A stretch of 64,000 nucleotides of DNA from Polyangia bacterium (GCA_030430565.1 JAUIKS010000022.1:1-64000), one strand, 5' to 3'; positions 24,635-33,095 are shown, counted from the stretch's first letter. A program made the numbers and translations. Notes: generated by a model not told the origin, from the letters alone.

Positions 24635-25318
24635 TCATCCTCCCCAGCGAATCATCGCCCGTGTGCGCTCTCGCGTCGGGTTCTCAAAGATCGTTCGCGC
24701 GGTCCCTGCCTCGATGATCGCGCCATCGAGGAGGAAGATTACGTCGTCGGCCACGGTCCGCGTAAACGCGAGGTCGTGGCTCACGATGATGATCGTCCTG
24801 CTTCCACGCACGCGCTCCAAGAGCGCGCATACGGCCGCGCGCGCGTCTGGGCTGAGGCCGGCGGTTGGCTCGTCGAGCAGCACGCAGCGCTCCGGTGTGG
24901 CGAGCGCGACGCTCAGCTCGAGCAGGCGGTAGGTATCGAAGCTCACGAGCTCGGGCGCGCCGTCGACCGCCTCGAGGAGCGACTTAAGCACGTGGGGCGA
25001 CCCCCCCTCCCATAGCGCTCGGAGCTGCTGCGCCTCCACGGCGCAGGTGGGTGGTTTGTCCGACGGCGCGACCGTAGCGCTGCGCTGACCGATCAGCACG
25101 AGCGGCGCGCAGCTGCGCTCGATCGCGCCGGTCGACCATAGCTTCTCCGAATACGGGGGGCCGGCGATCAGCTTGAGGAGCGTGCTCTTGCCGCTCCCGC
25201 CCGGCCCGATGATCGCGGTCGTTCGCCGGAGCGCAAGCTCACAGCTCGTCCCGTCGAGGGCGACCTGATCATCGTAGCCGGCGCGCACGTTCTCGAGGCG
25301 GATACCGACAGGCTCCAT
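24635..25318 (-). CDS. Solitary ABC-type ATPase with degenerate signature motif
   Basis: 227 aa from ATG 25318. An in-frame upstream extension would overlap the GTPase gene and is not ABC-like. Walker A is GPGGSGKST at 38-46. Walker B is RCVLLDEPTAGL around 144-155. The switch His is 181 in IIIVSHD. The ABC signature normally reading LSGGQ is replaced by LLELSVALA (about 132-140), so pairing of two ATP sites may be altered. No permease or binding-protein gene is adjacent. Its neighbours are a GTPase/roadblock protein and a phosphatase, so a role in regulation or polarity machinery is as likely as transport. Resembles glutamate/phosphate-type transporter ATPases overall. Confidence 0.85.
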   Translation of the reverse strand: MEPVGIRLENVRAGYDDQVALDGTSCELALRRTTAIIGPGGSGKSTLLKLIAGPPYSEKLWSTGAIERSCAPLVLIGQRSATVAPSDKPPTCAVEAQQLRALWEGGSPHVLKSLLEAVDGAPELVSFDTYRLLELSVALATPERCVLLDEPTAGLSPDARAAVCALLERVRGSRTIIIVSHDLAFTRTVADDVIFLLDGAIIEAGTARTIFENPTRERTRAMIRWGG

Positions 25319-25344
25319 CGCGTACGCGTTCAGGCGCGGTGTTG

Positions 25345-28227
25345 TCAGATCGCCTCGGACTTGGCGATCATTCGTCCCTTGGCTAACACGAGGCCGAGGT
25401 TCGCCTCCTTGCGGCACACGGCGACGAGGACGATGCCCTGGTCACGATCGAGGCGCGCGAAGAAGTGGATGAGGTTCCGCGACATGACGAGGATCTGCTG
25501 GAAGTAGTGCTCGTCGCTGCGGATCCCGCGGATGCGCTTGAACGCGTTCTCGATGGTCGTGACGTTGTCGCCTTCGTAGAGGTCTTTGGTCGCGGCCGCG
25601 ACGAGATCCAGGACCTCTTGCGGGTGGCTGTCGACCGTCTTGACGTTCAGGAGCATACCCGAGTCGAGGTCGACGATGCCCGCCGCCACGCACTTCGGAA
25701 TCTCCTTCATGGCTCGTTTCATGATGCTGTCTGCGCTCATTGTGTCTGTCTCCTGTTCTGTGACTTCGACTTCAGGCTCCTGGGATGATCGACGTGTCGA
25801 TCGACTTCTTCTCCGAGACCACCGCTCACCGTCGTCGCCGTCCGCTGCGTAGGCGTCGGTCCTGGTCTCGTGTGACTCTGACGCGGTCGTCTCGCTGTAC
25901 GAGCGACGCGCGCGACGTCGGGGGCGCTCCTCTTCATAGCGATCGTCTCCCCGCTCGGCGCTTCTCTCGGACGCTCGCGTGGACGTTCGTCTGGATGATC
26001 GCGAGGAGCTCCGCTCGGACGAGCGCCAAGGCTGTCGCTCACTCCGTTCGCTCTCCTCGGACGAGCGCGAGGACGTTCGTTCGCTCCGCTCGCTTCCCTC
26101 GCTCCGTCTCGACGCGCGCGAGGACTTTCGCTCACTCCGCTCGCTTCCCACGTTCCGCTCGCTTCCCATGTTCCGCTCGCTTCCCACGTTCTGTACGTGT
26201 CTCTCGGCTCGCGCGCTTTCCTCGCTCGGCTCGCGCTGCTCGCTCGGCTCGCGCTGCTCGCTCTGCTCGCTCGGCTCGCGCTGCTCGCTCGGCTCGCGCT
26301 GCTCGCTCTGCTCGCTCTGCTCGCGCTGCTCGCTCTGCTCGCGCTGCTCGCTCTGCTCGCCTCCCTCGCTTCGCTCGGGCGAGCGCGAGGGCGTTCGCTC
26401 GGATCGCTCGCGCTGCTCGGACGAGAGCGAGGCCTCGTCCTGGGGGTGCTCGCGCTGCTCGACCTCTGGCTCGGGTTGAGTGACGGGAGCGGGCGTGGCG
26501 GCGCGTGAGCGCGTCTCACTGGAGTCGCTGTCGCTGCTGTCCTGAGCGCCATGCTCGGGAGATCGCGGCGCGTTGGGGGCTCGGGCGGGCGCCGGCTCGC
26601 GGTCTGGGGGCTTGAGCAGCTCAGTGACCGTGACCGCGAGGCGGCTGTCGACCTTGGGCGTCGCGTTGATCAGCTCGTGGGACAAGGGCGCGCCGAGCTG
26701 CCCGGCTCGCTCCGCGATCAGGGTCCTCATCGAGCGTCGCAGCGCCTCGCGGATGCGCGAGTAGGGGTGGAGGCCGCGGCCCTCGAGCGCGCTGACGAAG
26801 GCTTTCCCCGTCAGCGAACTCTCCGCGCTGACACCGAGGATCGTGCGGGTGTCGAGGCCGAGCTCGTTCTGCAGCAGCGATCGCAGCAGGGTCGGCGTCG
26901 CTTCGTCATGAAGCCACGCGACGCGGCCCTCGACCAGCGTTAATCGCCAGCTCGTCTTTGCGTAGCGGAGCTGCAGTTCGCCGCTGTGCTTCGACGCGCG
27001 GATCTGACGGAGCAGGATCTCGAGCGACGGTGTGCGCCTCGGCTCGGGAGTTGCCTCATCCGGGATCATGCGGCGCGTGCTCGACTTCGTGGCGGCGGGC
27101 TCGGGAGCAGGCTCGGGAGCAGGCGCGGGCTCAGGCGCGGGCTCAGGCGCGGGCTCAGGCGCGGGCTCAGGCGCGGGCTCAGGCGCAGGAGCGGGCTCAG
27201 GAGCGGGCTCAGGCGCGGGCTCAGGCGCGGCGGCCGGTGAAGGCTTCGCGGACGTAGGCGCGGCCTCGCGCGGTGGCTCGTCGGAGGCCGGCGCGGGATC
27301 CGGCGTGGGCGGGCTCGTGGGGACGACCGAGAGCGTTGGCTCCTGGCGGGTCGCTGCTTGTGCGCGCCGTGGCGCGACCGCGGGGGCGGTCGCTGGGGCG
27401 CTCCGGTGTGTCGCGCGCGGTCGAGCGGGAGGCGGCGATGGGGCCGTCGGCGTCGCCGGGATCTCGAGCTCGTCCGCGAGCAGCAGCTGGCCGACCGGAG
27501 AGGTTACTGGCGTGCTCTGCACGAGCGGTGGCAAGAGCGGCGGCCGCGAAGGGCTGGCTGAGGAGCCTCGCGCTCGTCGGTCGATCCCCAGCAGCGCCTC
27601 CCGCAGCTCGGGACCGGTCTCGACCGGACCCGCGAGGGTCTCGATCGAGTGTTCTCGGACGTGGCGCTCGAGCGACTTGTTGCACAGCCCCAGCGCGCGG
27701 CTGAGCGTCTCGCGTACGCCGACGCCGTTCTGCGCCTGCGCGCGCACGACCGGGGTTCGTCGGTCGAGCCCTAGCTTGCGTCGAATCTTCTGTGGCGAGA
27801 GCGCGCCCGGGAGGTCCTGCTTGTTGGCCTGGACCACGAGCGGCGTCGCCTCGACCCGATCGCCGATGGCCTCGTGCAGGCTCGCCATCATCTCGAGCAC
27901 AGTGTTCTCGCTCGACAGGGTCGCGTCGCAGACGAACACGATCGCGTCCGCGGACTTGAGGATGTGCTCGCGCGTGCGCCCGAGGACCAGCTGACCGGGC
28001 GTGGCGACAAGCTGAAAGCGAACTCCGAACCCTCCGACCTTGCCCCGTCGTAGATCGACCCAGTCAAACAGCGTGGTCTTGTCGTCGCCGGTCGCGTACT
28101 CGGTGGGTCGCGGCAGCTTGTAGCGGCGCGCGAGCTGGGCGAGGTTCGTCGACTTCCCCGAGCGACCCGGGCCGTCATAAACGACCCGAACTACGAGCTC
28201 ACGCCTTGTGGGATCAAAGATCGTCAT
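25345..28227 (-). CDS. MglA-type GTPase fused through disordered linkers to a roadblock/LC7 (MglB-like) domain
   Basis: 960 aa from ATG 28227 (GGAG eight bases upstream). Residues 1-200 are an MglA-type small GTPase: P-loop GPGRSGKST at 19-27, ATPGQ at 75-79, NKQD at 135-138. Then come a Pro/Ala/Glu linker with repeated Glu-Pro-Ala-Pro units (about 333-370), a PATAN/DUF4388-like domain (about 400-540), and a very long Ser/Glu/Arg/Gln low-complexity stretch (about 580-815). Residues 830-960 are a roadblock/LC7 domain (MSADSIMKRAMKEIPKC.. to ..VLAKGRMIAKSEAI). MglA and its activator MglB set cell polarity in myxobacteria; here both halves are in one frame. The roadblock part also has its own start signals. 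Confidence 0.85.
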   Translation of the reverse strand: MTIFDPTRRELVVRVVYDGPGRSGKSTNLAQLARRYKLPRPTEYATGDDKTTLFDWVDLRRGKVGGFGVRFQLVATPGQLVLGRTREHILKSADAIVFVCDATLSSENTVLEMMASLHEAIGDRVEATPLVVQANKQDLPGALSPQKIRRKLGLDRRTPVVRAQAQNGVGVRETLSRALGLCNKSLERHVREHSIETLAGPVETGPELREALLGIDRRARGSSASPSRPPLLPPLVQSTPVTSPVGQLLLADELEIPATPTAPSPPPARPRATHRSAPATAPAVAPRRAQAATRQEPTLSVVPTSPPTPDPAPASDEPPREAAPTSAKPSPAAAPEPAPEPAPEPAPAPEPAPEPAPEPAPEPAPEPAPAPEPAPEPAATKSSTRRMIPDEATPEPRRTPSLEILLRQIRASKHSGELQLRYAKTSWRLTLVEGRVAWLHDEATPTLLRSLLQNELGLDTRTILGVSAESSLTGKAFVSALEGRGLHPYSRIREALRRSMRTLIAERAGQLGAPLSHELINATPKVDSRLAVTVTELLKPPDREPAPARAPNAPRSPEHGAQDSSDSDSSETRSRAATPAPVTQPEPEVEQREHPQDEASLSSEQRERSERTPSRSPERSEGGEQSEQREQSEQREQSEQSEQREPSEQREPSEQSEQREPSEQREPSEESARAERHVQNVGSERNMGSERNVGSERSERKSSRASRRSEGSERSERTSSRSSEESERSERQPWRSSERSSSRSSRRTSTRASERSAERGDDRYEEERPRRRARRSYSETTASESHETRTDAYAADGDDGERWSRRRSRSTRRSSQEPEVEVTEQETDTMSADSIMKRAMKEIPKCVAAGIVDLDSGMLLNVKTVDSHPQEVLDLVAAATKDLYEGDNVTTIENAFKRIRGIRSDEHYFQQILVMSRNLIHFFARLDRDQGIVLVAVCRKEANLGLVLAKGRMIAKSEAI
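25738..25755 (-). promoter_or_regulatory. Internal ribosome site and ATG before the roadblock domain
   Basis: On the minus strand, CAGGAG (25750-25755) stands nine bases before an in-frame ATG (25738-25740) exactly at the start of the roadblock domain. The spacing is ideal. A 131-aa stand-alone MglB-like protein could therefore be made from the same message in addition to the long fusion. Alternatively the roadblock gene is separate and the frame only happens to be open through the low-complexity DNA. Confidence 0.5.
26210..26360 (-). repeat. Short tandem repeats encoding a Ser/Glu/Gln/Arg-rich stretch
   Basis: Nine-base-based units of the type GCTCGGCTCGCGCTGCTC and GCTCTGCTC repeat many times within the GTPase-roadblock gene. 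They encode Glu-Gln-Ser/Arg runs, predicted disordered. All three frames are open here, so coding frame evidence is weak inside this stretch. Confidence 0.75.
27118..27230 (-). repeat. 12-bp tandem repeats encoding Glu-Pro-Ala-Pro units
   Basis: The unit GGCGCGGGCTCA repeats about nine times with small variants. On the minus strand it gives repeated Glu-Pro-Ala-Pro, a stiff extended linker after the GTPase domain. The unit is a multiple of three, so copy number can vary in frame. Confidence 0.8.
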
Positions 28228-28487
28228 GCTCACTCCGGGGCGATTTGGAGGAGGAACCGGGGCAACAATCAAGCAATCAAGGCCGCGCACGTGAGCGCGC
28301 TAGGCGACGGCCGGCGTCAACCAACACGTGATCGAGCGCGCCGGTGAGGGCGCGCTAGCAGCCGGTGAGCGAAGGCGCTCTATGTTCATCCGCGGGTGGG
28401 CGAGGGGAAGTCGCGTTTGAAGCGGCGAGGTCGACGACGAAGCGCGTCGCGTTGACTCCCGGGGGAGCGGAGGGGGGACTTGTTGGA

Positions 28488-29270
28488 TCAGGAGAGGTGT
28501 GGGCGTGATCGGTGCAGCTCTTCGCGGAGCAGCGCGCCGAGGGCCGCGCAGTCGCTGCGAACAGAGTCGTCCTGGGACGACTTGTGCGCGATGAGCTGGA
28601 TGAGTCGCTCTTGCTGCGACTTGAGCATCCGCAGGGTGTCCTCGCTGATGTATCGCTCGACGTTGCTGCCGAGCAGGACCGCGATAGCGACGCCGAGCGA
28701 GCGGAGCGGGCACTCCTCGCGATCGTCCGCGAGCAGGGCGTTGAGGCGGCTGAGCGCCGCGTGGGCCCGTCGTGAAGGCTGCCCGGAGCGGCGTGACGAG
28801 TCGCTGGGGGGGCGTGACTTGACCGCGCGTACAGGCGACGACGGCGGGCGCTCGGACCGCGGGCGCGCGCGGGTGGCCTTGGCGAGCGACGGCGCCGCGG
28901 AGGCGGGGTTCGACCTCGCCGGCGTCGTCTTGACGACCGGTCGGGCGGCCGCTGGCTTCGCGCGCGCTGGCGCGACCGTGGCGCGCGCCAGCAGATCCGC
29001 CGGGATCGTGAGGCGATCTGAGATCAAGTCGCGGAGCACGTCGCGGTGCTGGTCCTTCATACCCCGTATGATCGAGGAGGCGCGGGATGACTCGGTGAAC
29101 GAGCGACGTCGCGTGGCGATAATTCGGCCGCCGACGAACACGTGTGTGTCCACTCGCCCGATGTCGCTCGACGCGACCTCGGTCTGCACGTGAAAGGTGA
29201 TCCCGCGATACGCGATGTTGTGATTGAACCCACCGGAGATAGTGGCGAGCGTAGATGAGGGGAGCGCCAT
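28488..29270 (-). CDS. Myxobacterial conserved protein next to MglA-type GTPase
   Basis: 260 aa from ATG 29270, preceded by TTGAGGA nine bases upstream (a TTG further up is a weaker option). The first ~75 residues contain FNHNIAYRGITFHVQTEVAS, then THVFVGGRIIATRRRSF, a small conserved domain I associate with delta-proteobacterial proteins near gliding/polarity genes. Residues about 100-175 are an Arg/Pro/Ala-rich linker. The last 85 residues are helical. No catalytic motif is seen. The 260-base gap to the GTPase gene (28228-28487) contains no other gene. Co-expression with the GTPase is plausible. Confidence 0.75.
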   Translation of the reverse strand: MALPSSTLATISGGFNHNIAYRGITFHVQTEVASSDIGRVDTHVFVGGRIIATRRRSFTESSRASSIIRGMKDQHRDVLRDLISDRLTIPADLLARATVAPARAKPAAARPVVKTTPARSNPASAAPSLAKATRARPRSERPPSSPVRAVKSRPPSDSSRRSGQPSRRAHAALSRLNALLADDREECPLRSLGVAIAVLLGSNVERYISEDTLRMLKSQQERLIQLIAHKSSQDDSVRSDCAALGALLREELHRSRPHLS

Positions 29271-30213
29271 CGTGCCTATCCTCAAGGTGTTCGTGGTGAC
29301 ATATTCGCCGCGCGGGGTCTCACGTCGCGCACACGCCGAGGCTGGAAGCTATATCGTGGCATTTTGGCCCAACCTCGCACCAATGACATCGATCGTAACG
29401 GGTCTCGGAGGTCATCTCCAAGACGCGCTGCGTGCAAAGTTTGCTAAAAGTCGAGGTGGTTTTTGGGCGGTTGTTTTCATACCAAGTTTTTTATTATGAC
29501 TCAAGGGACATGTGTGTGTGCCTGGCGCAGCCAGCCCTACTCCCCGCGCTTTATCGGGCAGGGGGCGACTGCTCTTGACCTCGGCGAGCCGCGTTCGCGA
29601 CGGACCCCCGCTCCGGAGAATGTGTGGTTCCGGCGCCGGGACTGTGCCGTGACACGGAGATGTGTGGTGAAACATGGGGGCGTAACGGGCTGGCGGGCCG
29701 GGCCGCCGCTTCGACGGGGCTTCACGCGAACGAAAATGCCGCCACACGCCTTTATTAAGTAACCATACGCCACCTTTGGTATTCGAAAAAATCACCACGC
29801 CGCGGATCCGCGCCCCAGCGGCTGTGGGTCCGGTTAGCGCGGCGGCGGTGTGTCCAGCGCTCGCCAGCGGGCGGGCACACGCGCGCGTCGTCACGCGTTC
29901 TGCCGTGTACTCAGCGCCGTGGCGGCGAGACCTGGCGATCTCAGTCAAGCACGCGCTCGCAGCCGAGACGCGACCGCGCACGAGCTTCAGGGGACTGACT
30001 TCGACAACAACACGAACGCCGTACGCCAGCGTCGCACCACAAGCCCGGCGACAGGCTGTCTCGCGCTGTCCTGGTCGCTCCTGGGCGATTTCCTGTTCGC
30101 GGTTGAGTACGCGCGAGCCGGCGCTGAGACGCAGAGGTTGGCGACGTTTTTGGAACGTGACGGGGACGTGCCCGTGGCCGGCTGAACCTCGGCGTAGACG
30201 GCACTCGTCCCCC
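29271..30213. other. 943-base gap without a convincing gene; carries recombination-like copy C
   Basis: ORFs in this stretch are Arg/Pro-rich and lack start signals. AT-rich patches (about 29430-29505 and 29745-29800) contrast with GC-rich DNA between them. The first may include the promoter of the gene starting at 29270. ACTGACTTCGACAAC (29994-30008) is copy C of the CTTCGACAAC element and shares the CTGAC left arm with copy D. I see no tRNA, terminator with T-run, or known riboswitch. Confidence 0.5.
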
Positions 30214-30600
30214 TCACCGTTGGCCCTTTGGCTTCGGCAGCTCTATCGTAACGTGTGTGCGCGCATAGCAGACGCACGTCAGAATTATGCCGGCGGCTCG
30301 TTCCTCCGGCGTCAGGCAATTCGGCTCCAGCATCGTGACCTCGCCTTCGAGCAGCCTCGCCCTACACACGCCGCAGTCGCCTCGTGTGCAGGAGAACAAC
30401 AAAGGGATCCCGACCGCGCGTCCGCCGTCCAAGAGAGTCTCGCCCGGGGTCACCCCGTAGCCGGCGGCCGGGTAGCCGTCGACGCGCACCGTGACGGTCC
30501 TGGTCGTTGCTGATGCCGACGACGGCTCCGCGCTCGCGCCAGGCACGGGCTGCTCGTCGGGCCCCTTCGCGGGAGCCGGATCCGGAACACGTTTTGGCAT
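30214..30600 (-). CDS. [2Fe-2S] ferredoxin
   Basis: A 128-aa electron carrier, ATG at 30600. Residues 1-33 are a Pro/Ala/Ser-rich extension. The ferredoxin fold follows, with Cys71, Cys76 and Cys79 in CTRGDCGVC and a fourth Cys at 109 or 111 (TCVCYA). This CX4CX2C...C arrangement is the plant-type [2Fe-2S] pattern. It would donate electrons to an oxygenase or reductase, but no partner is adjacent. It is divergent from the EamA permease gene, with 97 bases between the starts. It could belong to the secondary-metabolite block that begins at 31.5 kb, though that is only proximity. Confidence 0.9.
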   Translation of the reverse strand: MPKRVPDPAPAKGPDEQPVPGASAEPSSASATTRTVTVRVDGYPAAGYGVTPGETLLDGGRAVGIPLLFSCTRGDCGVCRARLLEGEVTMLEPNCLTPEERAAGIILTCVCYARTHVTIELPKPKGQR

Positions 30601-30697
30601 CTACGGGACAAGAATGCCGACGCTAGCGAGCTTCGTACAGGTCTTAAGGGGTTCATGATCGCTGGGAGTCGCCACTGGCTGTACTCTTCGGTCTTCT

Positions 30698-31546
30698 ATG
30701 ACTCCTCTCGTCTTCGCCGCGGTGGTCGCTGCCGCCGCCCTGCACGCGACATGGAACGCGCTGGTGAAGGGCAACGGCGACAAGTTCCTGAGCATGACGG
30801 CGGTCGTCCTCGGACACGTACCGCTCGCCCTCGTAGCGATCCTGCTCGTGCCGACGCCCGCGCGGGAGAGCTGGCCGTTCATCGCGGGCGGAGTCGCGCT
30901 GCACGTCGGCTATCAGCTGTTTTTGCTGCTCTCCTACCGGATTGGAGACCTGACGCAGGTTTACCCGATCGCGCGCGGCTCGGGCCCGCTGATCGTCGCC
31001 GGCATCTCGGTCACCTCGCTCGGCGTCGTGCTCTCGCAGGGCGAGCTTCTCTCCGTGACCCTTATCGCTATCGGCATAGCGAGCTTGGTGTTCGCGCGCG
31101 GCGCGGACGGGCTCCGCAACCATAAGGCCGCTGGCCTCGCGCTGGCGACTGGCTGTTTCATCGCCGGGTACTCGCTGGTCGACGGGCTGGGCGCGCGCGC
31201 GGCTGGGACCGCCGTCGGATACTACGCGTGGCTGACGACGATCAACGCGGCCGTGTTCGCCACGATTATGGGTATCACCCGCCCTGGCCTCCTCCGTCGC
31301 GTGTTCACGGAGGCTCGCGGAGTCGCGCTGCTCGGCGGCGGGGCGTCCTTCGTCGCCTTCACGATCGTGGTCTGGGCCTTCACTCAAGCACCCATTGCGC
31401 TCGTCGCCGCGCTGCGCGAGGTCAGCGTCGTCTTCGCCCTCGTCATCGGCGTCGTCTTTCTCAAGGAGCCGCTGAACCTGACCAAGGTAGCGTCGACCGC
31501 GGTGACGATCTCCGGCGCCGCGCTCATGAAGCTCGCGCGCTCATAA
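30698..31546 (+). CDS. EamA/DMT-family permease
   Basis: A 282-aa integral membrane protein with about ten hydrophobic segments in two related halves, typical of the drug/metabolite transporter superfamily. Features include LHATWNALVKGNGDKF at the start, YRIGDLTQVYPIARGSGPL in the first half, and FTQAPIALVAALREVSVVFA with FLKEPLN in the second half, the conserved EamA signature. The gene ends seven bases before the amidinotransferase remnant and converges on the phosphonate operon. Export of, or self-protection from, the peptide product is a reasonable guess, but family members also move amino acids and metabolites. Confidence 0.92.
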   Translation: MTPLVFAAVVAAAALHATWNALVKGNGDKFLSMTAVVLGHVPLALVAILLVPTPARESWPFIAGGVALHVGYQLFLLLSYRIGDLTQVYPIARGSGPLIVAGISVTSLGVVLSQGELLSVTLIAIGIASLVFARGADGLRNHKAAGLALATGCFIAGYSLVDGLGARAAGTAVGYYAWLTTINAAVFATIMGITRPGLLRRVFTEARGVALLGGGASFVAFTIVVWAFTQAPIALVAALREVSVVFALVIGVVFLKEPLNLTKVASTAVTISGAALMKLARS

Positions 31547-31552
31547 CGCTTG

Positions 31553-31733
31553 ATCGACGGCCGACGGGAGCATCTCCTTCTTGTTCACGCGCTCGCCGTT
31601 GACGAGCACCAAGCCCTCCCGGAGCGGCACAAAGGGTCGTGTCGATGTGGATCCCATTGTGGAACCCGTCCGCCGCCCACAGCGGCGAAGCGCGCGATGT
31701 CTCGCTACCGCTCCGTGCGAACTGCTCAACCAT
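31553..31733 (-). pseudogene. Frameshifted remnant of an arginine:X amidinotransferase
   Basis: On the minus strand the sequence reads WAADGFHNGIHIDTT, then one extra C, then FVPLREGLVLVNGERVNKKE in the next frame. HIDTTF.PL..G.VLVN is the signature around the active-site His of glycine/inosamine-phosphate amidinotransferases. Only about 60 residues remain. The catalytic-Cys region is absent and the N-terminal ~250 residues are missing. It is in line with, and 26 bases downstream of, the dehydrogenase gene, so it was probably the last gene of the operon. The frameshift could also be a base-calling error, but the truncation would remain. Confidence 0.7.
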
Positions 31734-31759
31734 CGCTCCGCCTTATCTCTACACCCCGC

Positions 31760-32827
31760 TCAGGAGTTGAGGATGCCGCGCTCAACCGCGCGGCCGAACT
31801 CGCCCGTACTCATCGCCCCGCCGAGGTCAACCGTGCGCTGCGACGGATCCGCCAGCGTTCGCTCGACCGCGGTCTCCAGCGCGTCAGCAGCCGCGTGCAG
31901 CGAGGCCGAGCTTCTCCGCCGGCCGAGCCAGCGCAGCAGCATCCCGGTCGCCAGCAGCAGCCCGCCGGGGTTGGCGATGTCGCGCCCGGCGATGCCCGGC
32001 GCGGAGCCGTGCACCGCCTGCGCCATCGCGTCGTGCGCTCCCGCGTTGAGCGAGGCCGATAGGCCGAGGCTGCCCGAAAGTTCACCTGCTTCATCGGACA
32101 GGATGTCGCCGAACAGGTTCGTGCACAGCACGATGTCGAAGCGCTCGGGGCACCGGATCAGCAGCGCCGCCATCGCGTCCACGAAGACCTCCTCGTACTC
32201 CACGTCCGGGAAGTCTTGACCGACCTCCCGACAGATGCGCAGGAACAGCCCGTCGCTGATCTTGAGGACGTTACGCTTGTTGACCGCCGCCAGCTTGCGC
32301 TTGCGCTCGCGGGCCATCTCGAAGCCGATCTTCGCGATTCGCCGGCACGCGGGCACAGTGATCTTGCGGACCGCCAGCGCCACGTCGGGGGTCGGCATAA
32401 ACTCGCCGTTACCGACCGCCATGACGCGATCGGCGAAGAAGCCCTCGCTGTTCTCGCGCACGACCACGAGGTCCATCGGCTTGTCGGTGCGCGCGATGCC
32501 AGGCCGAGCTCTGCTCGGGCGAATGTTGGCGTAGAGGTCGAGCTCCCTACGAAGCCGCGCCGAGACGTTATGACCCCCCTCGGCTGCCGGTGGGTAGTCC
32601 GCGGTCGAGAGCGGCCCGATGATGACGCCGTCCGCAGCTCGGGCTCGCCCGATCAGATCGGGCGGCATCGTCGTGCCGGCCTTAGCGAGCAAGCTCTGTC
32701 CGACCTCGACTGGTTCGATATCGAGGCCGAGGCGAAAACGCTTGTCGAGCGCAACGAGCGCGCGGTCGACGGTGGCCGCGATCTCTGGGCCGATCCCGTC
32801 TCCAGGTAGTAGCAGCAGCTTGGTCAT
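31760..32827 (-). CDS. Isocitrate/isopropylmalate-type beta-decarboxylating dehydrogenase (FrbB-like role)
   Basis: 355 aa from ATG 32827, coupled by ATGA to the MbtH-like gene. It has the family landmarks in order: LLLLPGDGIGPEI at the N-terminus, ARLRRELDLYANIRPSRA (substrate-binding Arg residues), VVRENSEGFF, NKRNVLKISDGLF, VFVDAMAALL, TNLFGDILSDE (metal-binding Asp) and HGSAPGIAGRDIANP (NAD(P) binding). The enzyme oxidises a 2-hydroxy acid and decarboxylates beside it. With PEP mutase, a homocitrate-synthase-like enzyme and an aconitase in the same operon, the expected substrate is 3-phosphonomethylmalate and the product 2-oxo-4-phosphonobutyrate. Homoisocitrate or isopropylmalate are the alternatives if the PEP-mutase assignment were wrong. 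Confidence 0.88.
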   Translation of the reverse strand: MTKLLLLPGDGIGPEIAATVDRALVALDKRFRLGLDIEPVEVGQSLLAKAGTTMPPDLIGRARAADGVIIGPLSTADYPPAAEGGHNVSARLRRELDLYANIRPSRARPGIARTDKPMDLVVVRENSEGFFADRVMAVGNGEFMPTPDVALAVRKITVPACRRIAKIGFEMARERKRKLAAVNKRNVLKISDGLFLRICREVGQDFPDVEYEEVFVDAMAALLIRCPERFDIVLCTNLFGDILSDEAGELSGSLGLSASLNAGAHDAMAQAVHGSAPGIAGRDIANPGGLLLATGMLLRWLGRRRSSASLHAAADALETAVERTLADPSQRTVDLGGAMSTGEFGRAVERGILNS

Positions 32828-33036
32828 GGCGTCTCTCCGTCCATCGCTCGGCGTAGCGAGAGCGGACGCATGTCGGTCCAGACCTCCTCGATCCACGCCA
32901 GACACTCGGTCTTTGAACCCTGCTTGCCCGCCTTACGCCAACCCGCGGGGGGTTCACGGTGCGCCGGCCAGATCGAGTACTGCTCTTCGTGGTTCACCAC
33001 GACCACGAGGATCGCGTTGTCGTCGTCCCAGGCCAT
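32824..33036 (-). CDS. MbtH-like protein (NRPS adenylation partner)
   Basis: A 70-aa protein from ATG 33036 with GGAGG six bases upstream. A longer frame adds seven residues without support. NHEEQYSIWP, REPPAGWRKAGKQG, then ECLAWIEEVWTDMRPLSLR contain the invariant Ser/Trp residues of the MbtH family. These small proteins bind adenylation domains of NRPSs and are often needed for their folding or activity. Placement three genes downstream of PEP mutase, just after the NRPS and methyltransferase, fits an accessory role for the 3983-aa NRPS. Its stop overlaps the dehydrogenase start. Confidence 0.97.
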   Translation of the reverse strand: MAWDDDNAILVVVVNHEEQYSIWPAHREPPAGWRKAGKQGSKTECLAWIEEVWTDMRPLSLRRAMDGETP

Positions 33037-33095
33037 CAATCCCTCCAATCTACTCACGCCGCCCCACGCCTCGGCGAGGTCGGCGTGAGATCAGC

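Noticed and set aside
26210..27230. Possible CRISPR array or intergenic satellite from short repeats
   Set aside because: The repeats are tandem without unique spacers, multiples of three, and sit in frame within the GTPase-roadblock gene.
29520..29640. tRNA-like GTTCGC segment
   Set aside because: No cloverleaf arms or acceptor pairing could be built around it.
29776..30513. 245-codon plus frame in the 29-30 kb gap
   Set aside because: Arg/Pro-rich, no start context, and its right part is antisense to the ferredoxin gene.
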